Below are positions 1 through 9,061 of a DNA stretch of 64,000 nt, piece after piece. Both the position numbers and the translations under genes were made by a program. Below the pieces are notes generated by a model. That model ran no database searches. It had not been told where the DNA came from and saw only the letters and a program-made list of their open reading frames with translations. Every line of letters starts with the position of its first letter. Position 1 is the stretch's first letter. The DNA comes from Ricinus communis (taxonomy: Eukaryota; Streptophyta; Magnoliopsida; Malpighiales; Euphorbiaceae), in assembly GCF_019578655.1 (NCBI RefSeq), contig NC_063261.1, positions 16,358,216 to 16,422,215 on the forward strand, given 5' to 3'.

Positions 1-1112
1 GTGAAATGATAATAACTAGAGATAAGATACATTAATATCTTGTCATATTATATAAATAAAACTGAAAAGACAAAATAATAATACAGTAAAATAAAATATA
101 GTATAATATATATTTTATAAAAATATTACTATATAGATGACTATGTTCTTAAAATGAGACTTGAAAATTTTATAATTTATTATTATTTATAGCTGCTCTA
201 AATTAAGATCTATGCAAAAATTATTGCTATATATAATATTACTATACAAAGGTCTTATTATATATATATATATATGAAACCCTTTTGGTTTCACTTTATA
301 AATATTTGTTTTGTTATAAGAATATGTAAGGACATACATATGTTGGTAAAATTGTTGGAAAAGCAAAGGGGGATTGCTTGAGATGGAGACTTTAGATTGA
401 AAAGAAAGAAGAGAAAAGACAGACAAAAGAAAAAGGAGGGAAATATATGCTTCAATCTATTTTCAACGTCTGCTTTAGAGTGCTTTCTTCTCATGGGACC
501 CCCTTTTTCTCTTTTGCAATATGTCTTACATGAAAATGTAAAGCAATTATCTATCTTTGAAATGACCTTTGTGCATGAAAAATCTCTTTTTTTTTTTCTT
601 TTGTTTTGTTATAATTTTGTCGTAAGAAAACCAAATGAAATGTCACTCTTGCTTTTTTGATCTGATAAGGTATGAATCTTGGGTTCCTTTACTAATGCTG
701 TGGGAATTTTCTTTTTCTTTTATACATCTAAGAGCTCACTCCACAGTATGAAAATCTCAGAAACATTTTGCTATCAGAAGTTGAATTCTGAAACCCAAAA
801 ACACACTAGGTTACGAACATTCGATTATTGAATTATTAAATAAACAATAAAAGATTAGTTTTAGATTGAATATTCATATGGATATAAAAAACAAAACTTT
901 TTAGGTTAGATATGTTTTAAATGTTTAAACTTAAAAAAACCCAAACATTGCAAAGGTTGTTTGTTTGCAACATCAAAGGAATGATGTCCACTTTCAAATT
1001 TGAGGATTCTGATGGGATAATATAGGTTTGGATAGGCTTTCATGATCATTATCAGACAAGGTGATTGTCATGTTGACAAAAGAGTCCCATTCAATGTTTT
1101 GTAGGTGAGCCC

Positions 1113-1117
<5 letters not shown>

Positions 1118-1150
<33 letters not shown>
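1118..1150. repeat. (CT)n microsatellite
   Basis: An almost uninterrupted run of CT dinucleotides, about 15 units, followed by TGGGTC. Simple sequence repeat; no function inferred. Confidence 0.95.
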
Positions 1151-1153
<3 letters not shown>

Positions 1154-1260
1154 GTCTTTTTAATAATTTTATTATAATTATTACTACAGTTGCTTCATTT
1201 CTCTTATTGAATAATTTCAACTTCAGTAGCAGAGAGGAATCTTATTTTGGTACTAATCTT

Positions 1261-1279
1261 TGTGTGTGTGTGTGTGTGT
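1261..1279. repeat. (TG)n microsatellite
   Basis: Nine to ten uninterrupted TG units, about 110 bases after the CT repeat. Confidence 0.9.
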
Positions 1280-1742
1280 CTTTGTTAGCTGAGGTGGGTG
1301 GAAAGTGGCTCAATTTGGCACAGTTGTGAACATAATAAAAGGAAAAAAGAAGAAGATATATTTATAAACTCACTCACTCTCCTTCAAGAGAAAGAGGAAT
1401 TGCTGTGATGTGCATTGTTCAGAGATTATTTGGGTTTTGAAATGATGCCTATTGGCTCTTTAGTAGTGTTCCTAACAAAAGTAATGGGTTGCTCTCAACA
1501 GGTTATTCTATTTTCATTATTTTCTTTAACTAGGGAATGTGGGGAATAAATGTGGTCTACATCAACCCCTTTTTCTAGCTCTGTTCTTTTTTGCAACTCT
1601 CAATTTTTCTTTCTTCTCTTGAATCATGGCATTTTGGTACTGCATAGCTGGAAGGTGTTACCAAACATTTATTCTCTCTCTCCTTCTCTAGCCACCTCTC
1701 TTTCTTTTCTTTTCTTCTTGTAGATCTTCTTTTTTTTTTTTT

Positions 1743-2891
1743 GGCAAAAAGCATAAATGAGCCCCCTAATGTTTGCATGTTTTTATAATTGGGCCTTTCA
1801 AGTTTAAAATAGTAAAATTAGATCGTCTTACTTTACAATTTGGTCTCCTAAATTAACAGACGTTTGCACGTTTGTTAAGTTGTAATATACAATGTTTTGA
1901 ACTACCACTCAATCTTACACCTTTTTTTTTACTACTCTCATAGTTGAAAAAGAACAAAGTCTTTCTATCTTGATAGTAGTACGTGGCTCCTTTCTATCTT
2001 TAACCTCACAGTTAATGATATGTTCTTTAAGACGATGCACACCATCTCTAATAGCTTGACTGGTAAATTAATGTCTTCTTCATCTTATAAGTTACTTGAA
2101 ACTATTTCCGTTGCTTAAATTATATGAGATAAGTAATTGTTACTTTTTTGCTTCTTTTTTTTGAATCTTCCACCATCACAATTAAGAAAATCGTGTTGCC
2201 TTTTCTTTTTGTTTTCTTGTTCTTGTCAGACCGTTTCTTGGATCTCAAGATTTATTGGCTCAGATTCTTTTTCCATTTATTAAAATTATAGGATCATATT
2301 CTTCCTTTGATGAGTACTTTTCTGTTGAATCATTTCTAATAACTTTATTATAATCAACAACAATGCCAAAAGCACTTAAAGGCTCTGATTCTTGGTAACC
2401 AGCTTCTGGCCATGGACATAATTCCATATTTAAATCAATAATCAATATTATATTATCATCAAGATGATCTGAAGAAAAATATGTTGAGATATAGTATGGA
2501 GGGTATAAAAATAATTTATAGAATCTTTTGTAGATATATTTAAGACTTCAAAATTCCAAGAGTGATATACGAGATAGGAAGAGAGATTCTCACTTTCAAT
2601 CTTACTCACATTTTCTTTCCTAAGTTAAAAGAAAGATATAACCCTAATTCTAAAACCTAAATATCTCTCTTATACACATTTCTGTTTCTATTTTCTAAAA
2701 TTATGAAAAATCCATTTTTTATTTACTCTTAACAATGCCATATCAAATATAATACACTTTTTTCTAAGGGTTTAGATAGGGAGTTGGTGACACAAAATCG
2801 TAAAGTAAGAGTACCCAAATTTACAGTTTTAAACATGAAGGGCTTATTGAAAAAAAATGTGAAGTTCATGGGTCCATTTATGCTTTTTGCC
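1743..2891. mobile_element. MULE-like element with ~100-bp terminal inverted repeats
   Basis: The left end reads GGCAAAAAGCATAAATG and the right end, read on the minus strand from 2891, begins with the same 17 bases. The match continues with gaps and substitutions for about 100 bases, for example GTTTAAAA and CTTACTTTAC in both arms. Long inverted repeats around about 1.1 kb, with T-rich flanks that could hide a 9-bp target duplication (nine Ts on the left, TTTTTTATT on the right), are typical of Mutator-like elements. No transposase is recognisable, so it would be non-autonomous. It contains one open frame on the minus strand, described separately. The superfamily is inferred from the ends alone. 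Confidence 0.7.
2260..2445 (-). other. Unidentified open frame inside the MULE-like element
   Basis: A 61-codon frame on the minus strand begins MIIDLNMELCPWPEAGY and stops at 2260. The same frame stays open upstream of this ATG for roughly 20 to 25 more codons without another start. Its composition (charged, few low-complexity runs, Trp/Cys/Pro present) is more protein-like than the neighbouring AT-rich shadows. I do not recognise the family. It could be a remnant of the element's transposase region, a captured host exon (as in Pack-MULEs), or chance. Confidence 0.25.
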
Positions 2892-3500
2892 TTTTTTATT
2901 TTTATTTGGGTGCTTTAAATTCTTTGTTCTTATGCTTGGCTCTTGTTCACATGCCTATTAACTACCGAAACAAGACTCATAAGCTTACTACTTATTTTAT
3001 GTTTTTTTCTGTAGCAGAGCAGCTTTTGCTTTATTTATCTTTTCTTTATCTTTCTTTCTCTTTTATTTAGTGGAAGATTATGTGTGATTATCTATAAGAT
3101 ATTGGCATCCTTTCACATGATTACATCTCAATACTTATGTTGGATTTGAATTAGGTTAGATTAATTATAATCCAGGTTAGTCATTAATTATTATCCCATT
3201 CCATCACAGTTGACCCTTTTGAAGATTTAATCCACAAGGTAATAATCATACTTAATTTTCTATCTCTTGGCGCCTAACCCATGTGTGTAATTTTCTTCCC
3301 GTATATTATGCAGTAACACTTGATGATAGTTGTAATCATCTATCATGTGAAATTTGATCAGGGTTTAGTGACAAATAGTGCATATAATTATTTGTTAGTT
3401 CATGATTAGATTTAGGAGAGTTCCTCAGAGTCTAATCAATAACCAACTGGTTTTAATGAAAGGTTAATGGGGTGGATTAGTCATGGTTAGGAAATTCTCA

Positions 3501-3526
3501 ATATATATATATATATATATATATAT
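3501..3526. repeat. (AT)n microsatellite
   Basis: About 13 uninterrupted AT units in otherwise non-coding DNA. Confidence 0.9.
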
Positions 3527-3999
3527 TACTAACTCTTATGTAATTCAGAACATAAAAAGGTGATCACTTTTTAAAGCACCAAGTAAGCTTTAAGCTCTCC
3601 AGACATGAAGGCCCATGCTTTTGATTTCTTTTAAGTCTGGTTCTTGAGACAAAGGTATAGTATCTATTAAGTTAGGCATCAATAGCAAGAACATCAAAAC
3701 ATGAATCTTTTTTCCTCTTTTATTATTTTTTTTCTAAAGAAAAAGAAAAATTTTATACTGTTGAGATTATCATATAACTTTGTCTTTACATTTTGTATAT
3801 GGGTATAAAGCTTTTTTCTTTTTTCTTTTTTTTTTTCTAGCTGGGGCTCAGCTACATTGGGTTTAAATTATTCATTGAGAAGTGTGGATGTCTTGTTTTT
3901 TCATGGCAGCTAAGCTATAGGATCTCAACACTTAGATTAAGTTCTGCTCCTATTTCTTAGGACCAAAATCAAAATGCCTTCCAACTACACCAACTACTA

Positions 4000-4020
4000 C
4001 TCCTCCTCCTCCTCCTCCTC
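4000..4020. repeat. (CTC)n microsatellite
   Basis: About seven CTC/TCC triplets, located in what may be the 5' leader of the gene at 5181. Confidence 0.85.
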
Positions 4021-5180
4021 ATTATAAGGTTAGTTTATTTATTTATTATTATTTTTTTGTATACTTTCAGTTTGATATATAGCTTAATGTAGCAATTCAC
4101 TTGCATCACCATTTGACCAGAAGAGCTTCATTTCAAGTTTCTGCCTCTATTTGATTTCTTTCTGTAAGTTAAACCATATGTTTTTTACTTTAATTTTCTC
4201 TTGATTTCTCTGACCATTTTAATAAATCTTTAGCTTGTGAAATGAAGTGATGCTACCTTACATTAGCTTACACTATGTTACTAGATTGTCAGAATCAAGA
4301 GTAGAAAGTGAGGATAAGTTTATGCCAATTGGACTGTTTTTCTATTTGTTTTAGCTTCTGCATCTTTGTATATATCATTTTGCCTTATTTACGATGAATC
4401 CTGTTTCAGTCTGATCTTCATCTGCAGATTCCATCTTAAAAGACCCATCATTGGATTCTTCTTCTCTTCTTTCTTTTCATGGCAATTAATACGAGTCTAT
4501 TCCTTCCCTGCAGAATTCTTTTGCAAATAGTTTTTTTTTTTTTTTTTTTCCTAATGATGATTGCTAATCTTCTTAGAACAGAGATTTGTAATGGATTGCA
4601 ATTTCTTGCAAGGTTACTTTCCAATATTGGTTTCAGATTGCATTGTTTCGTGATTATTAGATAGCTTTTAAAAAGGGCAAGAAACTAAAATTAACAGATT
4701 GAGGAAACTCCCATAGAGACAGGTTTCACCTGTAAATCTTCTGGCACACAAAGAATGATATATTTTAAGTGTAGATTTTGTGAGATGTTATAGTTCAGAA
4801 TTAGAGTAGCTGGAGTCGTCTTTAGAGCTGCAGGTGATTCGAACTCCAGTCAGAATTAAATGAACTCCCAAACAAAGAGTAGCAGATAACACCTAGTTCA
4901 GTCAGTAATCATCTTGCTCAGGATAAATCCATTTCTTGAAATTTAATACTCTCATTACTTTTGTTCCTTTCGAGAATCTTCTTCCACAGCAAGTAATCGT
5001 AATTCTTTTATGTATCAGAGTCTTGATGCTTCTTTTCATGGTAAACCTGTTTCAGGGCTACTGGCAATCCACAAATGAAAAAGGACATTTCTTTAAGACA
5101 AAACAAGTATTGAGCAGCAAGTCTGTTAGTACATACATTCGACCCAAAGAAAAGTTTCAGAGAAGAAACAGGACAGGACT

Positions 5181-5810
5181 ATGAATGAGTTTGGTTCTGA
5201 AAGATCAAAGCCCTGGAACATATACACAAGTTCAGACCCTACCCCATCTCAGACGGGAGTCATAGACCGTGAAGCTCCATGGAAAAATTTCGGAACATCA
5301 ATGAATGCAATTGCGTTTGGTTTTGTTGCAACAGCTATACTAATATCAATGTTCTTGATCATGGCCATCTTCGAGCATCTCTTTAGGCCAAACCCTTCAT
5401 TTTCTTCCCCTCAAGAAGTCACAACAACGGACAGGTCCCTGGAATCAGGACCTGCAGACAAGCTTGGAAATCCACAGACAGTAAGCCTTTCTCTATTTCT
5501 CTGATGTGTCTGCGGTTCGGACATATGCGCGCGCCCATTCCCAGCAGCAGCATCTGATGAGAACATGTGCATCAAATGCTGCTAGGAATGCGTCTGAAAG
5601 TATCAGTTGTATGATTTTATTGGATTGATCGTAACTGATTTGTGAATTTGGTGACAGGTGACAACCTCTTACGCATCAGATTTTTCTGTAGTGATGCCTG
5701 GACACCACTATCCAACATACATAGCTCAACCGGCTCCTCTTCCTGTTCCATGTCCAAGGGAAGGGATTTATTGGCCTTCACATGAACATAACAATCTTGT
5801 ATTTCCTTAA
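5181..5810 (+). CDS. Plant-specific single-pass membrane protein, 150 aa, function unknown
   Basis: Two coding exons, 5181-5480 and 5658-5810, join in phase 0 across a 177-base GT-AG intron. The product has a polar N-terminus (to about residue 34) containing DREAPWKNFG, then one hydrophobic helix at about residues 42-62 (IAFGFVATAILISMFLIMAI). A Ser/Thr/Pro-rich tail ends with a His/Tyr/Pro-rich stretch. There is no signal peptide before the helix, so it would be a signal-anchored or tail-oriented membrane protein. The look (a conserved PWxxxG block before one helix, Pro-rich tail) fits small plant-only families annotated as uncharacterised or hydroxyproline-rich. I cannot name a function. 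The start is supported by the uninterrupted conserved-looking N-terminus; an upstream ORF overlaps it by one base step (ATGA). The intron holds a strong hairpin. Confidence 0.8.
5536..5590 (+). other. Imperfect hairpin inside the intron of the 5181 gene
   Basis: The left arm (5536-5559, CATTCC...CATCTGATG) pairs with the right arm (5570-5590, CATCAAATG...GGAATG). The stem is about 21 pairs with a three-base GCA bulge and one or two mismatches, closed by a ten-base loop. It fills about a third of a 177-base intron. Similar stems occur in miRNA precursors, but the stem is short for a plant pri-miRNA and I recognise no known mature miRNA in it. It could also be a splicing-related structure or a small inverted-repeat insertion. 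Confidence 0.55.
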
Positions 5811-6661
5811 ATTTAGTATGCTATATTTATATGTATACTTTCATTATGTGCACCAGAAAGAATTGCTGTTTATAGTATAATTATACAGAATGCCTCATCA
5901 CTTCTACACTCATTTTTCATCAGTTTTGAGTGACGTTATCTTATCTTCTCTTCAGGAATTCCCTTTCATTATAGGAACTTGTGATAATTTATAGATCCCA
6001 AATGGATCAAAAAGTTCATCTGTTGCTTCACAAATATTCGCCTAATTACTAAAATTTTAAACTTTACTTTTTTTTTTTAATTAATTTATCCAACTTAGAA
6101 TTTGAAAATAAATATTTTTATTTTTTATTTTGTTTTCAAAATACTTTTCTGTGATAATTTTATAATTTTACAGTAAAAAAAATAATACGGTAAATAAATT
6201 GTGATTATTAAAAAGAAAAAATTAATAAATTAATAAAAAATTTGATGAATTAATAATTACACAATCAAATTTAAAAGAAAATTTTTTTTAGGGACTTATA
6301 ACTTTTTTTTTTTGGTAAATACAATCTATTTGGCAAATCATTTACAAAAATTATTGCTAGGAAATTCTTCTTAAAATAAATCAAAAGCATAAATATTTTA
6401 TTTTTAAATTCTTAAATAATTTGAGAAAAATAATTAAAAATTTAATTAGTAATGAGGACTATTATTTTTTTGGGCCAGGTTTGTTGAATATGATATGCCG
6501 GAGCAGTCGAGTCGAGTACTTGGACAGGTTCATAGTCTGTTATCCTAATTTTGAAAATGGCAAATGAGCAATTTGATACAAAAAGCAAGCATAGCATACC
6601 AACTTACAAATTTCTACAAGATCGATAGGCAAATTCAAGACTAGAGGGAAGAATAAAAGAG
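5811..6661 (+). other. Intergenic: 3' UTR of the 5181 gene and PPR gene promoter/leader
   Basis: AT-rich with poly-T and poly-A runs between two genes transcribed in the same direction. No coding potential is seen. The last ~150 bases before 6662 are less AT-rich and probably contain the PPR transcript leader. No clear TATA box was identified. Confidence 0.5.
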
Positions 6662-9061
6662 ATGCTATGGGCAAGGAAGTCGCATAGTCTTGTAGATTAT
6701 ACACATCTGCTTGAACCTTGCATACAATCTAAGTGGCTATCTCAAGGAAAGCTAATTCATCAAAATCTCCTTAAGCATCATATTGCAAAGAATAATGATA
6801 CCCATTTTAGGCTAGTCATAGAAAAACTCATGCATTTGTATTTAGTGTGTAATGAGGATCAATATGCACGCCACCTGTTCGATAAAAGTCCCCAGAGGCC
6901 AAGAAAAGTCGTTATATGGAATATGTTGATAAGGGCATATGCTTGGAATGGACCCTTTACTGAAGCTATTAATTTGTACTATAAAATGCTTGAATTGGGT
7001 ATCCAGCCCTCTAAATATACTTACCCCTTTGTTCTTAAAGCATGTTCTGCTCTTCAAGCAATTGAAGAAGGTAAAGAGATTCATATTCATGCTAAAAGAC
7101 TTGATCTTGATTCTGATGTTTATGTTTCTACTGCTGTGGTCGATATGTATGCGAAATGTGGGTGTTTAGATGATGCAGAAATGGTATTTAGTGGCATGCC
7201 TTATAGAGATGTTGTTGCTTGGAATTCTATGATTGCCGGGTTTTCTTTGCATAGGGTGTGTTATAATGAGACAATACAATTGCTTGCCCAAATGCAAAAG
7301 GATTTAGTAAGACCAAATTCTTCAACAATTGTGGCAGTTCTTCCTGCAGTTGCTCAAGCTAATGCTTTGAGCCATGGGAAGGCACTCCATGGTTTTTGTG
7401 TAAGAAGGGGTTACATTGATGATGTGGTGGTTGCAACTGGGCTTTTGGATATGTATGGAAAATGCCAGTGTATAATTTATGCTAGAAATTTTTTTGACAT
7501 GATGAGCATTGTTAGGAATGAAGTCACTTGGAGTGCTATGCTCGGTGCGTATGTTATGTGTGAGTTAATGAGGGAAGCTTTGGATTTATTTCAGTACATG
7601 ATGAGGATAAAGGATGCTGCTGTGAAGAGTCCGACAGAAGTCACTCTTGCTACTGTACTTCGAGCTTGTGCAGAGTTAACTGATGTGAGTAGAGGGAGAT
7701 GCATACACTGTTACACAATTAAATCAGGGTTTATTTCGGATTTAATGTTGGGAAATACTCTACTTTCAACATATGCAAAGTGCGGCACTGTCAGTGACGC
7801 TATAAGGTATTTTCATGAAATGGAACTCAAAGATGAAGTTTCATACAGTGCTATTATTTCAGGATGCATGCAGAATGGTAATGCAAAAGAGGCTTTGTCT
7901 ATGTTCCATAGGATGCGATTGTCTGGTATGGATCCAGAATTGGCAACCATGGTAGGAATCCTGCCAGCTTGTGCTCATTTGGCTGCTCTACAGCATGGTT
8001 CTTGCTGCCATTCTTATGCACTCATCAAGGGCTTTACATCTGAAATCACAATTTGTAATGCTCTCATTGACATGTATGCAAAATGTGGAAGGATTGATAC
8101 TGCTAGGAATGTTTTTGATAGGATGCATAAGCGGGATATTGTGTCATGGAATGCAATGATAATTGCTTATGGAAATCATGGGCTAGGCATGGAAGCACTA
8201 TTGTTGTTTGATAACATGCTGGCAGATGGTTTAGAGCCAGATGATGTGACTTTCATTTGTCTCTTATCTGCTTGCAGCCATTCAGGACTTGTCAAAGAAG
8301 GTAAACGATGGTTTAATACCATGAGTCAAGATTTTGCCATTATTCCTAGGATGGAGCATTACATATGCATGACTGATCTGTTGAGCCGAGCAGGGCGATT
8401 TGAAGAGGTCAAAAATTTTATTGAGCAGATGCCATTGGAGCCTGATGTTCGTATTTGGAGTGCCCTGCTTGCTGCTTGCAGAGTCCATAAGAATGTTGAA
8501 CTTGGGGAAGAAGTGGCACAGAAGATCCAGAAGCTAGGATATGAAAGTACAGGAAATTATGTTCTTTTGTCAAATATGTACAGTGCTGTTGGGAGATGGG
8601 ATGAGGCAGCGCAGGTTAGAATCACTCAGAGGGATCAAGGCTTTAAGAAAAGTCCTGGGTGCAGTTGGATTGAGATAGGTGGGGTTGTTCATGCATTCAC
8701 TGGTGGAGATAGGTCGCACCCACAATCACCTAAGATAAATGAAAAACTTAATGAACTATTAGTGGAAATGAAAAGGTTAGGCTACCATTGGGAATCTAGC
8801 TATGTTCTTCAAGACGTTGAAGAAGAGGAGAAGGAACAAATCCTCCTTTATCATAGTGAAAAACTGGCTATTGCATTTGGCATTCTTAGTCTGGGCCCCA
8901 ATAAGCCCATCTTAGTGACTAAGAATTTGCGAGTTTGTGGTGATTGCCACACTGTTATAAAGCTTATCTCTCTGATTACCAAGAGAAATATTACAGTTAG
9001 AGATGCAAGTCGATTCCATCATTTCACAAATGGAATTTGCAATTGCAGAGATTTCTGGTAA
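6662..9061 (+). CDS. PPR protein of the PLS class with E and DYW-type C-terminus (At3g16610-like), 799 aa
   Basis: One uninterrupted 800-codon frame, as is usual for intronless plant PPR genes. PPR proteins bind organelle RNA; DYW members carry a deaminase-like domain tied to C-to-U editing in mitochondria or plastids. Visible features are repeated VVxMYAKCG and VxWNxMIxxY type motifs from about residue 60 to 560, in the P-L-S spacing. The E region follows, with SPGCSWIEI at about residue 665. The DYW domain has HSEKLAIAFG (zinc/catalytic HxE), CGDCH (CxxCH) and a C-terminal CRDFW. The terminal tripeptide is DFW instead of DYW. From memory the repeats resemble Arabidopsis At3g16610. The start is the first Met of the frame. 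The N-terminus is not an obvious targeting peptide, so the organelle is unknown, as is the RNA target. Confidence 0.93.
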   Translation: MLWARKSHSLVDYTHLLEPCIQSKWLSQGKLIHQNLLKHHIAKNNDTHFRLVIEKLMHLYLVCNEDQYARHLFDKSPQRPRKVVIWNMLIRAYAWNGPFTEAINLYYKMLELGIQPSKYTYPFVLKACSALQAIEEGKEIHIHAKRLDLDSDVYVSTAVVDMYAKCGCLDDAEMVFSGMPYRDVVAWNSMIAGFSLHRVCYNETIQLLAQMQKDLVRPNSSTIVAVLPAVAQANALSHGKALHGFCVRRGYIDDVVVATGLLDMYGKCQCIIYARNFFDMMSIVRNEVTWSAMLGAYVMCELMREALDLFQYMMRIKDAAVKSPTEVTLATVLRACAELTDVSRGRCIHCYTIKSGFISDLMLGNTLLSTYAKCGTVSDAIRYFHEMELKDEVSYSAIISGCMQNGNAKEALSMFHRMRLSGMDPELATMVGILPACAHLAALQHGSCCHSYALIKGFTSEITICNALIDMYAKCGRIDTARNVFDRMHKRDIVSWNAMIIAYGNHGLGMEALLLFDNMLADGLEPDDVTFICLLSACSHSGLVKEGKRWFNTMSQDFAIIPRMEHYICMTDLLSRAGRFEEVKNFIEQMPLEPDVRIWSALLAACRVHKNVELGEEVAQKIQKLGYESTGNYVLLSNMYSAVGRWDEAAQVRITQRDQGFKKSPGCSWIEIGGVVHAFTGGDRSHPQSPKINEKLNELLVEMKRLGYHWESSYVLQDVEEEEKEQILLYHSEKLAIAFGILSLGPNKPILVTKNLRVCGDCHTVIKLISLITKRNITVRDASRFHHFTNGICNCRDFW

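Larger units (their letters stand above)
1..1742. other. Gene-free AT-rich stretch
   Basis: No coding region with family resemblance is visible on either strand. The open frames here are short, low-complexity and lack a plausible splice context. The stretch carries homopolymer runs, a CT microsatellite and a GT microsatellite. It may belong to the intergenic space upstream of the small gene at 5.2 kb, but nothing here marks a promoter. Confidence 0.6.
2892..5180 (+). other. Gene-free stretch; right part probably leader of the 5181 gene
   Basis: No coding region is supported. From about 3950 onward the plus strand contains short CT-rich stretches, GT and AG dinucleotides and polypyrimidine tracts that could be 5' untranslated exons and introns of the small gene starting at 5181. 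An example is GTAAACC...TTTCAG at about 5040-5055. The transcript start cannot be fixed from sequence. A frame at 4936-5184 ends across that gene's start codon. Microsatellites (AT)n at 3501-3526 and (CTC)n at about 4000-4020 lie here. Confidence 0.4.

Noticed and set aside
397..660. Plus-strand frame of 87 codons
   Set aside because: Low-complexity Lys- and Phe-rich product in homopolymer-rich DNA, no family resemblance and no splice partners.
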